This document shows positions 39,110-50,080 of a stretch of 64,000 nucleotides of DNA, one piece after another. Both the position numbers and the translations under genes were made by a program. This stretch comes from Ailurus styani (taxonomy: Eukaryota; Chordata; Mammalia; Carnivora; Ailuridae): the NCBI GenBank assembly GCA_002007465.1, contig LNAC01000765.1, positions 348,712 to 412,711 of the forward strand. Reading direction: 5' to 3'. Numbering within the stretch: the stretch's first letter is position 1; every line of letters starts with the position of its first letter. A model generated the notes under the pieces. It worked only from the letters and a program-made list of their open reading frames with translations. It had not been told where the DNA came from and did no database searches.

Positions 39110-40164
39110 GATCCCCTTTAATATTTCTTGCAGGGCTGGTTTAGTGTTCACAATTTCCTTTAGTTTCTGTCTGCCCTGGAAACTCTATTCTGAATGACAG
39201 CCTTGCTGGATGATGTACTTTTGCCTGCACATTTTTTTCCATTTACACGTTGAATATATTATGCCAGTCCTTTCTGGCCTGCCAAGTCTCTGTGGATAGG
39301 TCTGCTGCCAGCCTTATGTGCCTAACCTTTAAGTCAAAGACTTACTGTCTTAAGCTGCTTTCAGGATTTTCTCTTTGTCTTTGAAATTTGCAAGCTTCAC
39401 TATCATATGTCCAGGTATGGACCTATTACTATTGATGTTGACTGGGGATCTCTGTGCCTCCTGGACATAAATGCCTGTTTCCTTCCCCAGATCAGGGAAG
39501 TTCTTGGCTATAATTTGTTCACATAAACTTTCCACCCTTCTTTTCCACTCTTCATTTCCCAGAACTCCTATAATATGGATATTATTTCTCCTTATGGAAT
39601 CACTTAGTTCCCTAAGTCTACCTTCGTGTTCTAATAATTTTCTTTCCCTCTTCTTTTCAACTGCCTTGATTACCATCATTTTATGTTCTATATCAATGAT
39701 TGGCTTTACTGATCCATTCATTCTCATTTTTATGGCCTCCATTTAGGATTGCCTCTATGTAATAGAATTTTTAATTTCAGCCTGGCCAGGTTTTAGTTCT
39801 TTTATCTCTACAGTAAGAGATTTTCTAGTGTCCTCTATGTGTTTTTCAAGCCCACCTAGTATCTTTATAATCATTGTTTTAAATTTTAGTTCAGAGGGGT
39901 GCTGGGTGGCTCAGTCAGTTAAGTGTCATCTTTCAGCTCAGGTCAAAATCCCAGAGTCCTGGGATCAAGCCCTGCCTCAGGCTCCCGCTACTTCTCCCTC
40001 TCCCACTCCCCCTGCTAGTGCTCTTTCTCTATCAAATAATTAAATCCTTAAAAATAAATAAATAAATCCTAGTTCAGACATCTTACTTATATCCATATTG
40101 ATTAAGTCCCTGCCAGTAAGTACTACCTCCTGTTCTTTCCTTTGGGTAAGTTTCCCCATCTCAT
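39110..40164 (-). pseudogene. L1-h ORF1 remnant
   Basis: The probable ATG is at 40164 (MRWGNLPK). The best frame, 39742-39350, covers the end of the coiled coil and the RRM (EGRLRELSDSIRRNNIHIIG, CEQIIAKNFPDLGKETGIYV, NFKDKEKILKAA). A SINE at 39896-40066 splits the N-terminal part. Confidence 0.82.
39896..40066 (+). mobile_element. Can-SINE, plus strand, older
   Basis: Head ggggtgctgggtggctcag, CT block, and AAATAAATAAATAAATC tail. The flanks share ttagttcaga and ctagttcaga. In the ORF1 N-terminal region of L1-h. Confidence 0.9.
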
Positions 40165-40740
40165 TTTTTCCAGAAAAGAAAAGAGAGAAAAAGAAAACAA
40201 AAACAACAATAACAACAATAACAAAAACCTAGCTCCTTAGTGTGTTTTGATCTGCTTGTTAAAAGAAACTAGAACCCGGTGGGAGGAGCAAGATGGCAGA
40301 GGAATAGGAGACCGATTTTCATCAGGTGTCAGAAATTCAAACAGATAGCTATCAAACCAGTCTGAACACCTACAAATTCTACATGAGATCGAAGAGAAGA
40401 GCAGCAATTCTAGGAACAGAAAATCAACCACTTTCCAGGAGGTAGGATGTGCAGAGAAGTGAATCTGAAGCAAAGGGAAGATAGACCCTGGAGGGAGTTG
40501 CCAGATCCCGTCAAGTGAGAGAGCAACGGAGCACAAATTTGGAACTTTTAGAAGTCTGCTCCACCAAGGGATGTCACCCCAGAGGCTAAGAGGGGGGGTG
40601 AAGCTCTCATGGGGACAGTGTGGGCCCAGGACCCACAGGGACACAAAAAGACCAAGGCTGTCTGAGACCAACAGAGCTCCCAGGTATCAGAGGGGGAAAG
40701 CCGACTGAAGAGACGGAGCCAAGCTGAGAAGGTGTATCTT

Positions 40741-40953
40741 TTATTTGTTTGTTTGTTTTTTTTGTTTTTTAAAATTTTTATTTATTTGACAGAGATAGAG
40801 AGATCACAAGTAGGCAGAGAGGAAGGCAGAGGGAGAGGAGGAAGCAGGCTCCCTGCCGAGCAGAGAGCCCAATGCGGGGCTCGATCCCAGGATCCTGAGA
40901 TCATGACCTGAGCCGAAGGCAGAGGCTTAACCCACTGAGCCACCCAGGTGCCC
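40741..40953 (-). mobile_element. Can-SINE, minus strand, in L1-i 5' UTR
   Basis: Complete SINE with T-rich tail side and head ending gagccacccaggtgcccc. A perfect 17-bp duplication ctgagaaggtgtatctt lies at 40724-40740 and 40954-40970. Confidence 0.97.
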
Positions 40954-41796
40954 CTGAGAAGGTGTATCTTAGCTCGGTGTTACCTTGGGCCATGATCCAA
41001 AGCACAGTCGGGCCAATGCTCTTTGAGCGGGGAACCCCACAGGCAGCAGATCTGGAGAGACTTACTCCTTACTCCTCTGGGAGGAGTGGCACAGGATCAT
41101 GCTGCATGAATCTGCTGGGTTTGGAGATTCTAAATGGGGCCCTGTGCCAGAGACAGAAAGGCTCGGTCACAGGCCAGGTGAGCTGGGAGCGCAGCCGGAG
41201 ACCAAGGAGACAGGAGGGACTGAATGCTTTTCTCTGAGGACACACTGAGGAGCGAGGTCCTGAGTTCCCCGCTCCTCTGGGTTGGGGATTAGGAGGCCAC
41301 CATCTTCATTCCTGTCCTCCAAAGCTGTAGAGAAAGCGTTCAGGGAACAAAAGCTCCCAAGAGCGAACCTGAGCTGATTACTTAGCCTGGCACCTGGCAA
41401 GGGCGGTGTAATTCCGCCTCGGGCAAAGACACTTGAGAATCACAGCAACAGACCCCTCCTCCAGAAGTTCAGCAAGAACATCCAGCCAAGACCAAATTCA
41501 CCGATTGCTGAGAATTGTGGAACTTCAGAGCTAGGGGAAAGCAACACAGAGAATTCATGACTTTTTCCCCAAGATCCTTTAGTCATTCAAAGTTAAATTC
41601 TTTGAATTTAATCTTTTTTCTTACTCTTTTCTTTTAAAATTTTTTCCTCTTTCCTATTTGAAAGTTTAACTATTATATCTTATCAATACCTTTTTAAAAT
41701 CTTTTTAAATTTTCATTGTTATAGTCATATCTTACCCTTTCATTGTATTCAACCTTATTTGTTGTATACACACAGGGTCTGTTCAATTCACCAGTC

Positions 41797-41872
41797 TGAT
41801 AGAGATAGAGATAGAGACAGAGACAGAGATAGATATAGAAACAGAAATAGATGATATAGATATAGATATAGG
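41797..41872. repeat. (GATA/GACA)-rich simple repeat
   Basis: Repeated agagatagagatagagacag and gatatagatatag units inside the L1-i leader. Confidence 0.85.
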
Positions 41873-42036
41873 ATTTTCTTTTATTTTTTTTTCTTTGTTT
41901 TTGTTGTTGTTTTTTGTTTTTTTCCCTCCTTCTTCTCCCCCCAGTTTTGGGTCTCTTCTGATTAGGTTAGTGTTCTGGGGTAATTGCTACTCTTTACTAT
42001 TTTGTTCTCTCATCCATCTATTCTTATTTGCATAAA

Positions 42037-42185
42037 ATGACAAAGTGGAAAAAATCACACACACACAAAAAAGAACAAGAGGCAGCAACGATGGCTAGGG
42101 ACTTAATCAATTCGGACATTAGTAATATGACAGAACTAGAGTTCAGAATGATGATTATCAAGGTGTTGGCTGGGTTCGTTAAAAA
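42037..42185 (+). pseudogene. L1-i ORF1 stub
   Basis: ORF1 starts MTKWKKSHTHKKEQEAA and keeps the start of the coiled coil (MTELEFRMMIIKVLAG). At about 42175 the text changes to ORF2 sequence. The open frame runs to 42285 across the junction but out of the ORF2 frame, so it makes no ORF1-ORF2 fusion. The RNA-binding domains are absent. Confidence 0.85.
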
Positions 42186-43235
42186 AAAAGCAAAGTTGGC
42201 AGCATCACAATTCCAGACTTCAAGTTCTATTACAAAGCTGTCATCATCAAGACAGTATGGTACTGGCACAAAAACAGACACATAGATCAGTGGAACAGAA
42301 CAGAGAGCCCAGAAATGGACCCTCAACTCTATGGTCAACTAATCTTCGACAAAGCAGGAAAAATGTCCTGTGGGAAAACACCAAAATGGACAGCCACATG
42401 CAGAAAAATGAAACTGGATCATTTCCTTACACCACACACAAAAATAGACTCAAAATGGATGAAAGACCTCAATGTGAGAAAGGAATCCATCACAATCCTT
42501 GAGGAGAACACAGAGAGCAACCTCTTTGACCTCAACCGCAGTAACTTCTTCCTAGGAACATCACCAAAGGCAAGGGAAGCAAGGGCAAAAATGAACTATT
42601 GAGACTTCATCAAGATTAAAAGCTTTTGCACAGCAAAGGAAACAGTCGACAAAACCAAAAGACGACTGACAGAATGGGAGAAGATATTTGCAAATGACAT
42701 ATCAAATAAAGGGCTTGTATCCAAAATCTATAAAGAACTTCTCAAACTCAACACCCACAGAACAAATAACCCAGTCAAGAAATGGGCAGAAGACATGAAC
42801 AGACATTTCTCCAAAGACGACATCCAAATGGCCAACAGACACATGAGAAAGTGCTCAACATCACCAGACATCAGGGAAATACAAATCAAAACCACAGTGA
42901 GATACCACCTCACACCAGTCAGAATGGCTAAAATCAACAAGTCAAGAAACAACAGATGTTGGCGAGGATGTGGAGAAAGGGGAACCCACCTACATTGTTG
43001 GTGGGAATGCAAGCTGGTGCAGCCACTCTGGAAAACAGAGGTCCCTCAAAAAATTGAAAATGGAGCTACCCCACGACCCAGCAATCACGCTACTGGGTAT
43101 TTACCCTAAAGATGCAAGGTAGTGATTCCCAGGGGCACATGCACCCGAATGTTTATAGCAGCAATGTCCACAATAGCCAAACTATGGAAAGAACCTAGAT
43201 GTCCATCAACAGATGAATGGATAAAGAAGAGGTGG

Positions 43236-43293
<58 letters not shown>

Positions 43294-43435
43294 ATGGAAT
43301 ACTATGCAGCCATCAAAAAGAAACGAAATCTTGCCGTTTGCAACGACATGGATCAAACTAGAGGGTATTATGCTAAGCGAAAGAAGTCAGTCAGAGAAAG
43401 ACAATTATCATATGATTCTCTCTGATATGAGGAAC
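42186..43435 (+). pseudogene. L1-i ORF2 C-terminal third
   Basis: From the word caaagttggcagcatcacaa the text is ORF2 after the reverse transcriptase. It includes [20 protein letters not shown], a stop at 42601-42603 where relatives have Trp, then [19 protein letters not shown] and [19 protein letters not shown]. Endonuclease and palm are missing. A microsatellite at 43236-43292 breaks the end. Confidence 0.88.
43236..43292. repeat. (TA)n(CA)n microsatellite in L1-i
   Basis: About 23 TA units then a short CA run, at the ORF2 site that is unexpanded in L1-m (55718-55731). Confidence 0.95.
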
Positions 43436-43671
43436 TTGATGGGCAGTGTGGGGGTCATGGGGGGTAGGGAGGGAAAAATCATGAAACAAGATGGGATCGG
43501 GAAGGAGACAAACCATAAGAGACTCTTAATCTCACAAAACAAACTGAGGGTTACTGGGGGGGGAGGGTAGGGATAGGGTGGATGGGTTATGGATATTGGG
43601 GAGGGTGTGTGCTATGGTGAGTGCTGTGAAAGGTGTAAGCCTAAGGATTCACAGACCTATGCCCATGTGGC

Positions 43672-43738
43672 AAATATATATATCTATATACATACAAATA
43701 TACACACACACATACACACATACACACATACACATCTT
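43672..43738. repeat. TA/CA-rich tail of L1-i
   Basis: The A-rich 3' end of L1-i has become atatatatc, atacatacaaatatac and cacacatacacacatac units. It ends at the right duplication. Confidence 0.85.
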
Positions 43739-43741
43739 AAA

Positions 43742-44962
43742 AAAAGAAACTAGATCCCAAAATAAGAAAAACATATATCTTACAATGAAATGAAACAAAA
43801 AATTAAAAAATATGTGAAGTATATATAAATATAAAAATTAAAAAAATTAAAAAAGAATTGAGAAAATAAGAAAATAACTAAAAGACTAAAGAATAAAAAT
43901 AAGAAGAATGTTATATACTGTTTTCCCAAGAGTGAAGGTTTGCAGTAAAATTGGTGAGAATGAGAACCCCCTGGTTTTCTGGGGGACAGATCTGCCGCAG
44001 TGATTCTACTAGGACTTGCCCTAATAAAAATGTTCTTCCAGGGCACAGGAAGGCAGGGCTTGTTGTAAGCAGCTCCAGCGTCTACTAGGTGGCACTGTTT
44101 TGCTGTGTTGAGGCTTTCAGCACTGGTAGGAGGGAACATAGCTGTGCCCTATCTCCAGTCCCAGAGCTGAAAATTCACACCTCCCACCACCACTCTTCAG
44201 TGAGACCTCAGAGAAAAACAATCAATCACTCTGTCTCCCCTATTGTCCTCAGAACTCTGTTCTTACCCATCTTACCCATCCTGTGATCCAGTGCTTTTAT
44301 CTCAGGCATGCCACTGAGTTTCAAAACTCCAAATTTTAGGGAGTCCCACAGCACGGACCTACACCTTTCCTCCTAGGGGAGGGAGGAGGCCCTCTCTACA
44401 CTTCCACTCTTTGCTGGACCACTCCCAGAAAATGGTCCTACCACTGCACAGCAGTTCGCAGTTTATGGCAACACAGAGCAGAAAGCCAGCACGTAGACAC
44501 ACTGTGTTCAGCCGGCTTCTAAGCTCCTATGCCTAGGACCTCTGCCAAACTCAGGCACCACCTGTTCTTCTTGTAACCCCTGGGATCCTGAGGCCATGCT
44601 GTCATACCTGGGATTCCACCCCACTCACCACCTAAACACCTTTAAGCCAGGCACGTGCCCCAGTATAGCAGACTTCTAAAAGTTTCGATTTTGTACTCTG
44701 CTGCTTATAATACTTTGTAGAGCCTCCTTAAACAGGCTCCCTCCCCACTGATGTATCCTAAGCTATATCACACTGGATTCAAGTCTCCGCACCTCCTACC
44801 TTCCAAACAGTGGTCACTTTTTACTTGTAGACTTGCAGCATATGTTTTCTCAGATCCTAACTGATTTCTTGGGTGTTCAGAAATCTTTGATAACTATCTA
44901 GTTGTTTTTGAGGGACGAGACAGACTTACAGTCCCCTACTCCTCTGCCATCTTAACTCCTCT
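43742..44962 (-). promoter_or_regulatory. L1-h 5' UTR with former internal promoter
   Basis: Minus-strand leader of L1-h. Its start carries TTAAGATGGCAG (plus 44944-44955), the YY1-type word. GC-rich between about 44000 and 44800. The part nearest ORF1 lies left of L1-i. Confidence 0.58.
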
Positions 44963-44974
44963 CTCTGTTGTGTC

Positions 44975-46200
44975 TCTATATACTAATAACAAACTAGCAG
45001 AAAGAGAAATTAAGGAAATAATCCCCAATTACAACTGCATCATAAAGAACAAAATATCTAAGAATAAATTTAACCAAGGAAGTGAAAGACCTGCACTGTG
45101 AAAACCGTAACACACTGCTGAAAGAAACTGAAGATGACACATACAAATAGAAGATATACCCTGCTCGTGGATTGGAAGAATTAATATTGTTAAAATGTGG
45201 ACACTCAAAACAACCTATAGATTCAATATAATCTCTATCAAAAATGTTAATGGCATTTTTCACAGAAATATTAGAAAGAATCTTAAAATTTATATGGAAT
45301 CACAAAAGACCCCCAAATAGCCAAAGTATTCTTGAGAAAGAGCAAAACTGGAGGTATCATGTTCCCTGGTTTCAAACTATACTAAAAAGCTATAGCAATC
45401 AAAACAGTATGGTACTGGTATGCAGCACACACATGCACACACATAAAGATCAACAGAATAGAGAGCAAGTTATACACCCATGTTTGCATGGTCAATCTGT
45501 AACAAAGAAGACAAGAGCATACAATGGGGAAAAAGGCCTCTTCAATAACTGATATTGAGAAAAATGGACAGCTACATGCAAAAGAATGTAACTAGACCAC
45601 TTTCTTATACCATTTACAAAAGTTAACTTAGAATGGGTTAAAAGCCTAAATGTAAGATCTGAAACCATAAACATAAGCAGTAATTTTGTGGACACCAGGC
45701 TCCACAACATTTTTCTGGATACGTCTGCTCAGGCAAGGGAAACAGAAGAAAAAATAAACTATTGGGACTATATCAAACTAAAAAGCTTCTGCACAGCAAG
45801 GGAAAACTATTAACAAAATGAAAAGGCACCATGATGAATGGGAGAAAATATTTACAAGTGACATTCCGGATAAGGGATTAACATCCAAAATATATAAAGA
45901 ATTCACATAACTCAACACCAAAAAACCCTCCAAACAATCTGATTTAAAAATGCACAGAGGACCTGTGAAAAATGCACAGAAGTATTTCTCCAAAGAAGAC
46001 ATACAAATAAATGGCCAACAGACACATGAAAACATGCTCAACATCACTAATCATCAATGCAAATCTAAATCACAGATATCATCTCAGAAAATTTCACTTT
46101 ATTCAAATAAAAAAATAAATGAGTATACAAACAGAAAGTACATGAGACAAATACAACAGAGTAAATGGCATACATAAATCCAACTATAATAATAAAAATA
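44975..46200 (+). mobile_element. L1-j: old LINE-1 pieces, plus strand
   Basis: ORF2 text from the thumb region (tatactaataacaaactagc) to the C-terminal region (catttctcc-type words at 45980, aacatgctcaacatcactaa). A different L1 phrase follows (46090-46200, aaatggcatacataaatcca), which resembles the start of ORF2. The order is wrong for one element, so at least two pieces are joined. Confidence 0.75.
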
Positions 46201-46204
46201 TTAA

Positions 46205-46740
46205 ACATCAGTTGGTTTATAGTGTCATTCAAGTCTTTTATTCCTTGTGGATCTTCTGCCTAGTTTTTCTATAAAATTCCTTTAAATAAATTTTTGAAAG
46301 CAGGGTACTGAAGTCTCCCAACTACTATTTTTTAATTTTCTATTTCTTTATTATGTTAGTTTTGTTTAAGGTATTTTGAGACTGTTGTTAGGCACATATT
46401 GATTTACAATCGTTACATCATCCTGATGGACCATTTCATTGTTATAAAATGTCCTCTGTTCCTAATAATTTTTGTCTTAAAAATCTATTTTGTTTCACAT
46501 TAATAATCACCCCAGTTCTCTTTTGTGTATAAGTAAATATTCTTTTTCATTAATTTTATCGCTTCTCAGCCTTTTGGCTATGATCAAGTGTAGTATCTGT
46601 TCTTACGAGTTTAATATTTTCTTCATTAATTCAAATAACTATAAATGTATATCACCCTATAACATCTTGAAGCTCATTTTTATGGCAGGATGCACACAAT
46701 CATCTACTCAACAACATTTTAAAGTTCTGTATATGATATA
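46205..46740 (-). mobile_element. Old LINE-1 ORF2 piece, minus strand, split by a U2 fragment
   Basis: Antisense endonuclease-region text (tcattcaagtcttttattcc, cccagttctcttttgtgtat). It probably continues weakly after the U2 insertion (ttgaagctcatttttatggc). Confidence 0.68.
46558..46618 (+). pseudogene. U2 snRNA 5' fragment (tailless retropseudogene)
   Basis: The 61 bases match the first ~60 nt of the U2 spliceosomal RNA, including the gcttctc-ggccttttggct stem-loop region. The branch-point recognition segment (gtgtagtatctgttctt) follows. There are only a few changes (cggcc to cagcc, taaga to tatga, tatca to tacga). No A-tail is present, and a short duplication ttcattaatt lies at 46546-46555 and 46622-46631. 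It is 3'-truncated, so it is not a functional gene. Confidence 0.88.
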
Positions 46741-48500
46741 AAAAGATTTTAGGGCCTTAAATTCCAGGAACCACCCACAATGTTTCCTAGTGGGGAAACA
46801 CAGAATATTGGGGGAAGGGAACATCAACTCCTTTTATTGTAATGCATATATAGTTTGGTCATTAGTGCTTATGGAGTCAGGGATTGCTGCCACAGCAGTA
46901 GCTGGAGTGTGAGTGACCCTCCTAAAGTGAAAACTGGTCCAAGGATGCCAGTGGCCAATGCAATGGGACCCATGGGCTCTCTTCCTTCATTGCAACATTT
47001 CCCAGCACATTGACCACCATATAGCACATGCATTTGGAGGTTTGGGGGAAAAAAAAGTGTTACTAAAATGGGAAAACACCTGGGATAGAAGGTAACAAGG
47101 AATGGGGAAATGACAAGCTTCTGGTCACCCTTTTGTCAAAGGGTACAAATTAGCTCCATATCTTTCAGTCCTTCCACTAACACACTCCAGGAAGAGGTTG
47201 TATTTGGTGAGATCTAAAAGCTGTTTAGATCACCTCACATTTTAAGCCATTAGGCAAAAATTTTCTGCTTCTGTGGATACTTACAACTCAGATTTTCTAT
47301 CTGGATACCTGTCCCACCACCCTTTGCTACAAACCAATGTGAAGTTCCTCCAGGTTGTCCCCAAAGGCCTCAAACCAGTAGCATCCCTTGTGCTCTGCCT
47401 TGAAGGAGGTCCATGGCTCTGCTTACCAATCCACCTGTGCACAGCCTCCTCACTGAGCTAGCTGCCTCAGGTTCCTTCCTCCTTCTGCAGCCATGAGCTC
47501 CTGGGTGCTTGCATTAAATAATAGCCCTCAGCCCCTGTCATAGATATTTTTCTCTTATGTTCTAAACTCAGTTGTTTTCTACAGTTTCATCTTCAAACAT
47601 CACTGTACCCAAAGATCCCAAAGTCACTCACCTGATAACATCAGGAGGCACTCATTCAAGCCTACACCCACAGTCCTCTTCCCAGCTGATGCCAAGGACA
47701 CTTCAAGTCCTCTGCACTCCACAAGAACAGAAAGCCACAGAACTGTAGAACATTGAGGATTTTCTGTTTGTCTGTTTGACTACACTCATGTGTCTCCTAC
47801 CCTCCACGCCTAGGTATGGGCTACAGAGGTACCAATACCTAAGTTGTATGGGTTTTTGTCTCACAATGGAAATTTTGGGTGCTAACTGGGGGTTGAATGG
47901 CTGTTTATAACAGTTGAAGCATAAAACAAAGAAATGTTGTGCAAATACAAAAGAGACTTGTCAGAAAGATAACATCAATTGGCAGGGAGACTGTCCAACC
48001 ATGGACTTGTGGCTTTTAAAACCTTCCATTTAATTATGTAAGTGCATCAGAAATATCCTTAAGATATGATTTTCTACCACAAAAATACAGATTACCATCT
48101 AGTTTATTTACCTTCTGGATTACACTACAGAAAAATTGCTTCAATTCATATGTGCTCCTACAGCAACAAATAGAATTGCTGCAAACAGCAAAGCTAGAGT
48201 CCATCACTATGTCCTTTGCTAATTTAAGTAACTCCCTGACTTCAAAAAATATGTAAAAAGATGCCAAAGTTTTCACAGAGTTCTTTAAAAAGGACTAAGA
48301 AGAAACTTTCTTTCCAAACACCAACATACCTAGATGAGGGTATTCATTAAAATCCATTTGAGCACTAGTATTCACTGACTTATACATGGATTTAGTACTC
48401 AAAGTCCTTTTGTACATCAATTATTAAATATGTAGAACTTATTTTCCTAAAGAAATAGTTTCACAGTCTTGAAAAAAAGAAACAAAGTTTTAAGACGTAC
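46741..48500. other. Unassigned sequence without recognised gene or repeat
   Basis: Moderate GC, no SINE or L1 words. An 80-codon frame on the minus strand at 48276-48034 has no recognised homology and is near chance length. No splice-consensus-bounded exon could be argued with confidence. Confidence 0.5.
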
Positions 48501-48504
48501 TCTA

Positions 48505-48900
48505 TATGACTTTAAGATGTACTGTAAAACTACATAATCAAGACTGTGGTACTGGCATAAGGATAGACATATACAAAGAAACAGAAGAAAGTTCTGAAAT
48601 AGACCCACACATGTACAATCAAATCATAGACTGAAGCTGCAGTATAACTCAATGGGGAAGTCTCTTTGATATATGGTGCTGCATCAACTGCATTTTTGGT
48701 AAGGAAAATACTGAACCTTGATTCATGCCTGACCTATACACAAAAGTTAACTCAAGACAGTTTGCAGACCTAAGGTAAAAAAAAGCTATAAACTACTAGG
48801 GAAAGTACAGGAGGATGCCACCATGACCTGTGGAGAAACAAAGACTTCTCCGGCAGAAATCAAATCAAAAAGTGCCAATGACATAGAAGAAATTTAAAAA
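48505..48900 (+). mobile_element. L1-k: old LINE-1, left piece
   Basis: Diverged ORF2 C-terminal text (actgtggtactggcataagg, ggatgccaccatgacctg). It resumes at about 54175 after the inserted L1-l. Confidence 0.78.
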
Positions 48901-48904
48901 GTCA

Positions 48905-50080
48905 CAGAGATCGGAAGATGGTGGCAGAGTAGGACCCTAGCTTCTCCTCATCCCTCAAATACAACTAGATAACTTTCCCATCATCCTAAATACCCCCCAA
49001 AATCAACATGAAGCCTGGCAGAACAAATTTCACAACTAAACGTAGAGAAGACATCACATCACTGAAGGTATGAAGTGCAGAGACATGTTTTGGGAGAGAA
49101 ACCACGGCCATAGTGGTGGAGAGGGAGCCAGTCATAGAGAAGGGTGAGAGACAAGCTAGCATATAGAGAAGCCCTCAGGTGAAACAAATCCCCATAGCAA
49201 TCAACTTGGAAAGCAAGAGGGGCCGAATTTCTTGAGTTCTGGCAACCAGCCAGGCTTAAAACCCGGAGTTTTTAAGGTCATCAGACTTGGCCAGGATAGA
49301 GACCAGAGGGCATCCTGCTGGTCTTAGAGAGAAGGCAGGCAACCCATGGATATACAATGTAGAAACAAGCAATCTGAAGAGCGCCTAGGGTACACAGTGG
49401 GAAGGTTATTCACTCCTCTCAGAGCTCGTCCTAGAAAGACAGTGTTCACAGAGAGGTCCCTCCAAGAACAAAGGAACAGGCTGGTGCCATTTCCCTCCAT
49501 GCCTCTCATAAGCCACCTGCAGGTGCCAGCACAGCACTGAAACTATATAACTTGCTTACACCAAGCCCCACCCCCACATACGTACTCTGGTGGAACCACC
49601 CCTCTCAGTCACCCCTGCTTTAGTCCCAGTGCAGAAGCCCCCCACCCCCACCCACCTCCAGAAGATCAGCCCAAACCCCTACTCACACTGTGCCTCCTCG
49701 ACCTGGAAGTTTTGCAGAGCCTTGGTTTAGGTGGTGGTGGTGACAGGTCTCATTTCACAAACAGACCAGAGCACACCTAATGAAAATGTGCCACATTCAG
49801 GCCAGGAACCCAACACTGCCCACAAGAGGCAAAGCAATCGCTGCAGATGACTGGCCTGAATGATTAAACAGCTAGGACAAAACAGCAGAACACATGCAGC
49901 ACACACTGGAGATACTCCTGGAAGTGCCAGGCCCTGGGCAACAGAGGACACCAAACTGGAGGGCACTACATGGCCTAGTCTTCATAAGATCATTACTCTC
50001 AAGACCAAGAGATGCACAGACTCTTGACTAAATGAGAAGACAGAGAAATTTATCCCAAATGAAAGAACAGAACAAGTCAT
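48905..50080 (+). promoter_or_regulatory. L1-l 5' UTR with former internal promoter
   Basis: Leader upstream of ORF1 with ggaagatggtgg at 48913-48924. It differs from the L1-a and L1-e leaders. Frames on either strand here are chance. Confidence 0.5.

Larger units (their letters stand above)
40278..42035 (+). promoter_or_regulatory. L1-i 5' UTR with former internal promoter
   Basis: Starts with the YY1-like caagatggca at 40289-40298, followed by about 1.5 kb of GC-rich leader and a T-rich stretch with GATA-type repeats (41800-41872). Closely related in layout to the L1-a leader. Activity is inferred only. Confidence 0.6.
40278..43741 (+). mobile_element. L1-i: LINE-1 with intact ends but large internal deletion
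   Basis: Plus-strand element with a complete GC-rich 5' UTR starting ggtgggaggagcaagatggc, the first roughly 50 codons of ORF1, then (junction about 42171-42192) the last third of ORF2, and a young 3' UTR. A 17-bp duplication, aaaagaaactagaaccc at 40261-40277 and aaaagaaactagatccc at 43742-43758 (one mismatch), brackets the whole. It is therefore a single insertion into L1-h. Compared with L1-e, about 3.4 kb is missing. A SINE inserted later at 40741-40953. Confidence 0.93.
34635..44962 (-). mobile_element. L1-h: full-length LINE-1, minus strand, heavily interrupted
   Basis: Minus-strand order is the 5' end at about 44962, the 5' UTR (44962-43742 and 40277-40165), ORF1 (40164 to about 39110), ORF2 (about 39010-34905) and a 3' UTR to 34635. 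Insertions are L1-i (40278-43741), a SINE in the 5' UTR/ORF1 zone (39896-40066), a SINE in ORF2 (36722-36922), and a large microsatellite (35040-35192). Without these the element is about 6.3 kb. I could not settle a target duplication. Confidence 0.9.

Noticed and set aside
48034..48276. 80-codon minus-strand frame in non-repeat sequence
   Set aside because: No recognised homology. A GTAAAT donor-like word and a weak acceptor exist but the length is near chance in AT-rich DNA. A protein search with no hit would confirm rejection.
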